A stretch of 64,000 nucleotides of DNA, from contig GG745332.1 of the NCBI GenBank assembly GCA_000151295.1, positions 634,792 through 698,791 on the forward strand. The letters run 5' to 3'. The position numbers and the translations under genes are program-made. The notes beneath the pieces are model-generated. The model was not told where the DNA came from and did not search any database. It saw nothing but the letters and a program-made list of their open reading frames with translations. This document shows positions 62,786 through 64,000 of this stretch, piece after piece (position 1 is the first letter of the stretch; every line of letters begins with the position of its first letter). The stretch is from Allomyces macrogynus ATCC 38327. Taxonomy: Eukaryota; Blastocladiomycota; Blastocladiomycetes; Blastocladiales; Blastocladiaceae.

Positions 62786-64000
62786 CATGGCCGACACCGT
62801 CATGCCGCCGCCGCACGCGACGCGCTCCACCATGGTCCGCACCCGCTCCATGACGCGGCGTCTCGCCGCCGCCGAGCCGCCCATGCTGCCCTTTGCACCG
62901 CCGCCGCTCCCGCCACCGGCCGCGGTCCCGCTTGCTCCCACACCGCCAGCATCTTCTGCCGCCGCGATCGCTGCGCGCCGACTCGTACGAGCCTCTGTGG
63001 CCGCTGTGACCGTCTATACGGCGACCGCGCTCGCGCTGAATGCGCTCGGGCTCGCCAAGTACGACGGAGACCGACACGTCGTGACGCTCGGCTGCGTACG
63101 CGCGGGATCGCCGTGGTGCTCTCGCTCCGTCGTCGAGATTCCGGCGCAGTGGCTCCCGCTCGCGCCGCGCGCTCGGACATTGGCAGTCGACTCGACAGCG
63201 ACTGCGCGCACGCCTGAATGCGCTTCTGTTTCCGAAGACGCGGGGCACGACGCGTTGGTGCGCCAAGAAGTGGACGATGAAGAAGCGTTGCAACCCACCG
63301 CACCAACAACTCCTCCACCTCCACCGCTGCTGCGACCGCATGACGCCGACCCCGCCGACGACGCGCTTCGCAAGCCACGACACGCGGCACCACCGCATGT
63401 GCCCGCCTTGTCCAACGCCGATCGCGCCAGCGAGTCATTGCCCGACGCGCGTATGCCCGTGCCGGGACCCGACAATGGCGACCATGCACCTCGACATGCC
63501 GTCGTCTGGGACCCGACTCTCGCTCATGGGCCCGCACCCGTCCTCCCCCCGCCTGGCCCGCCGCCTGCTGCCCGCGATCCCCTCCCGCGCATGCACCCGA
63601 CCCCGGACTCGGCGACACTGATCCGCATCCCGATCTTCGACCGCACCGACGTCGATCCGCCGCACGCGAACCCCGCCAGTGCGCCCGTTCGGCGCGCATC
63701 GCCGCTGTCGCAGCGTCCCGCTCGACCCGTCGCACCCCGCGTCCACGACGATGCACCGTCCCGCGTCCCGCCGTCCTTTGTCGAGACCCCCATCGCGGAT
63801 CCGGACCCCGTCGTGGATCCGATCCACGCCGCCACCGCGGACCTACACGCCTCCGTCCCGGTGCACGCGTCTCCTGCCTCTGTCTCTCCGCGTGTAGCGA
63901 GCGCCCGCGGGTGCCGCTGGCCCCCGCCATGCGCCCGCGCCCTCGACCTGCGCGATGGTCAGGCCCCGTTGACCACCAAGGTCGCCGCGTGCGTGATCCT
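62786..64000 (+). CDS. Unidentified Pro-rich protein with one membrane helix, cut by window edge
   Basis: From the ATG at 62786 (MADTVMPPPHATRSTMVRTR) the frame is open without a stop to the last base, at least 405 codons; no stop falls inside the window. Residues 1-60 are basic then Pro/Ala-rich; a hydrophobic helix follows at about 70-92 (VRASVAAVTVYTATALALNA). A short segment with three Cys (VTLGCVRAGSPWCSRSVVEI, later TPECAS) comes next, then a long Pro/Asp/Ala-rich region. Orientation would be type II (short cytosolic N-terminus, long lumenal or external domain) if the helix is a signal anchor. No family recognised. It may be read through an intron near the right edge. Confidence 0.5.

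Noticed and set aside
1..64000. CRISPR arrays, bacterial operons, prophage or insertion sequences
   Set aside because: No spaced direct repeats, no Shine-Dalgarno-led gene runs and no transposase; genes contain spliceosomal introns, so the DNA is eukaryotic.

Overview
The window is eukaryotic nuclear DNA, most probably from an early-diverging zoosporic fungus (a Blastocladiomycota- or chytrid-like genome). The evidence is gene content and structure. Nearly every recognisable gene is broken by short spliceosomal introns (62-167 bp, donor often GTACGT/GTACGG/GTGCGT). Fungal-type proteins (a Zds1-like protein, a Sho1-type osmosensor, a Yhm2 carrier, a Pkr1-like protein) sit beside genes that yeasts lack, such as PTPDC1 and GPATCH1. 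Coding DNA is very GC- and CpG-rich. The lineage is an inference; no rRNA or mitochondrial marker is present.

Layout. 1-1.85 kb: SPB1 rRNA methyltransferase (minus, cut by the left edge). 2.8-5.8 kb: an unidentified gene (4919-5800, minus) followed by decaying partial copies of itself. 6.2-9.7 kb: Zds1-like protein (plus). 10.9-13.5 kb: ribonucleotide reductase large subunit (minus). 15.3-17.8 kb: a long acidic repeat protein ending in a Pkr1-like membrane domain (minus). 18.8-20.8 kb: a signal peptide-TM-SH3 protein (minus). 21.6-23.8 kb: GPATCH1 (minus), divergent from mitochondrial Mn-SOD (24.1-25.1 kb, plus). 25.3-26.0 kb: SNRNP27 (minus). 26.4-27.7 kb: RPN11 (minus), divergent from SHO1 (28.6-29.7 kb, plus). 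30.0-31.3 kb: PHO13-type phosphatase (minus), divergent from mitochondrial IF-2 (31.6-35.1 kb, plus). 35.2-37.1 kb: PTPDC1 (minus). 37.5-39.0 kb: an unidentified gene broken by a TA microsatellite and an assembly gap. 39.3-40.4 kb: glucose-6-phosphate 1-epimerase (minus), divergent from a coiled-coil tail-anchored protein (41.2-44.7 kb, plus). 45.5-46.6 kb: APH-fold kinase (minus). About 47-50.6 kb: a CpG-poor relic block with F-box/LRR-like remains. 50.6-53.2 kb: TRM4/NSUN2 (minus), divergent from RPN9 (53.5-55.1 kb, plus). 55.7-57.2 kb: cytosolic SHMT (minus), divergent from a PRL phosphatase (58.8-59.8 kb, plus). 60.5-61.5 kb: YHM2 carrier (minus), divergent from an unfinished membrane-protein gene (62.8 kb to the right edge, plus).

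The genes are mostly conserved housekeeping functions: RNA modification and splicing (SPB1, TRM4, SNRNP27, GPATCH1), the proteasome (RPN11, RPN9), nucleotide and one-carbon metabolism (RNR1, SHMT), mitochondrial protein synthesis, transport and defence (IF-2, Yhm2, SOD2), and signalling (Sho1, PRL, PTPDC1, Zds). They are independent transcription units, not operons; most neighbours are divergent or convergent.

The most notable observations are a 6-nt microexon in the epimerase gene and a 13-nt microexon in RPN11, each needed to restore an invariant protein motif. Others are a sharply CpG-depleted block that looks like methylated, decaying repeat DNA, a family of CpG-decayed duplicates near the left end, and unusual repeat-rich extensions on the Pkr1-like and IF-2 proteins. 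Exon coordinates were worked out by hand from splice sites and family homology; unresolved boundaries are stated.
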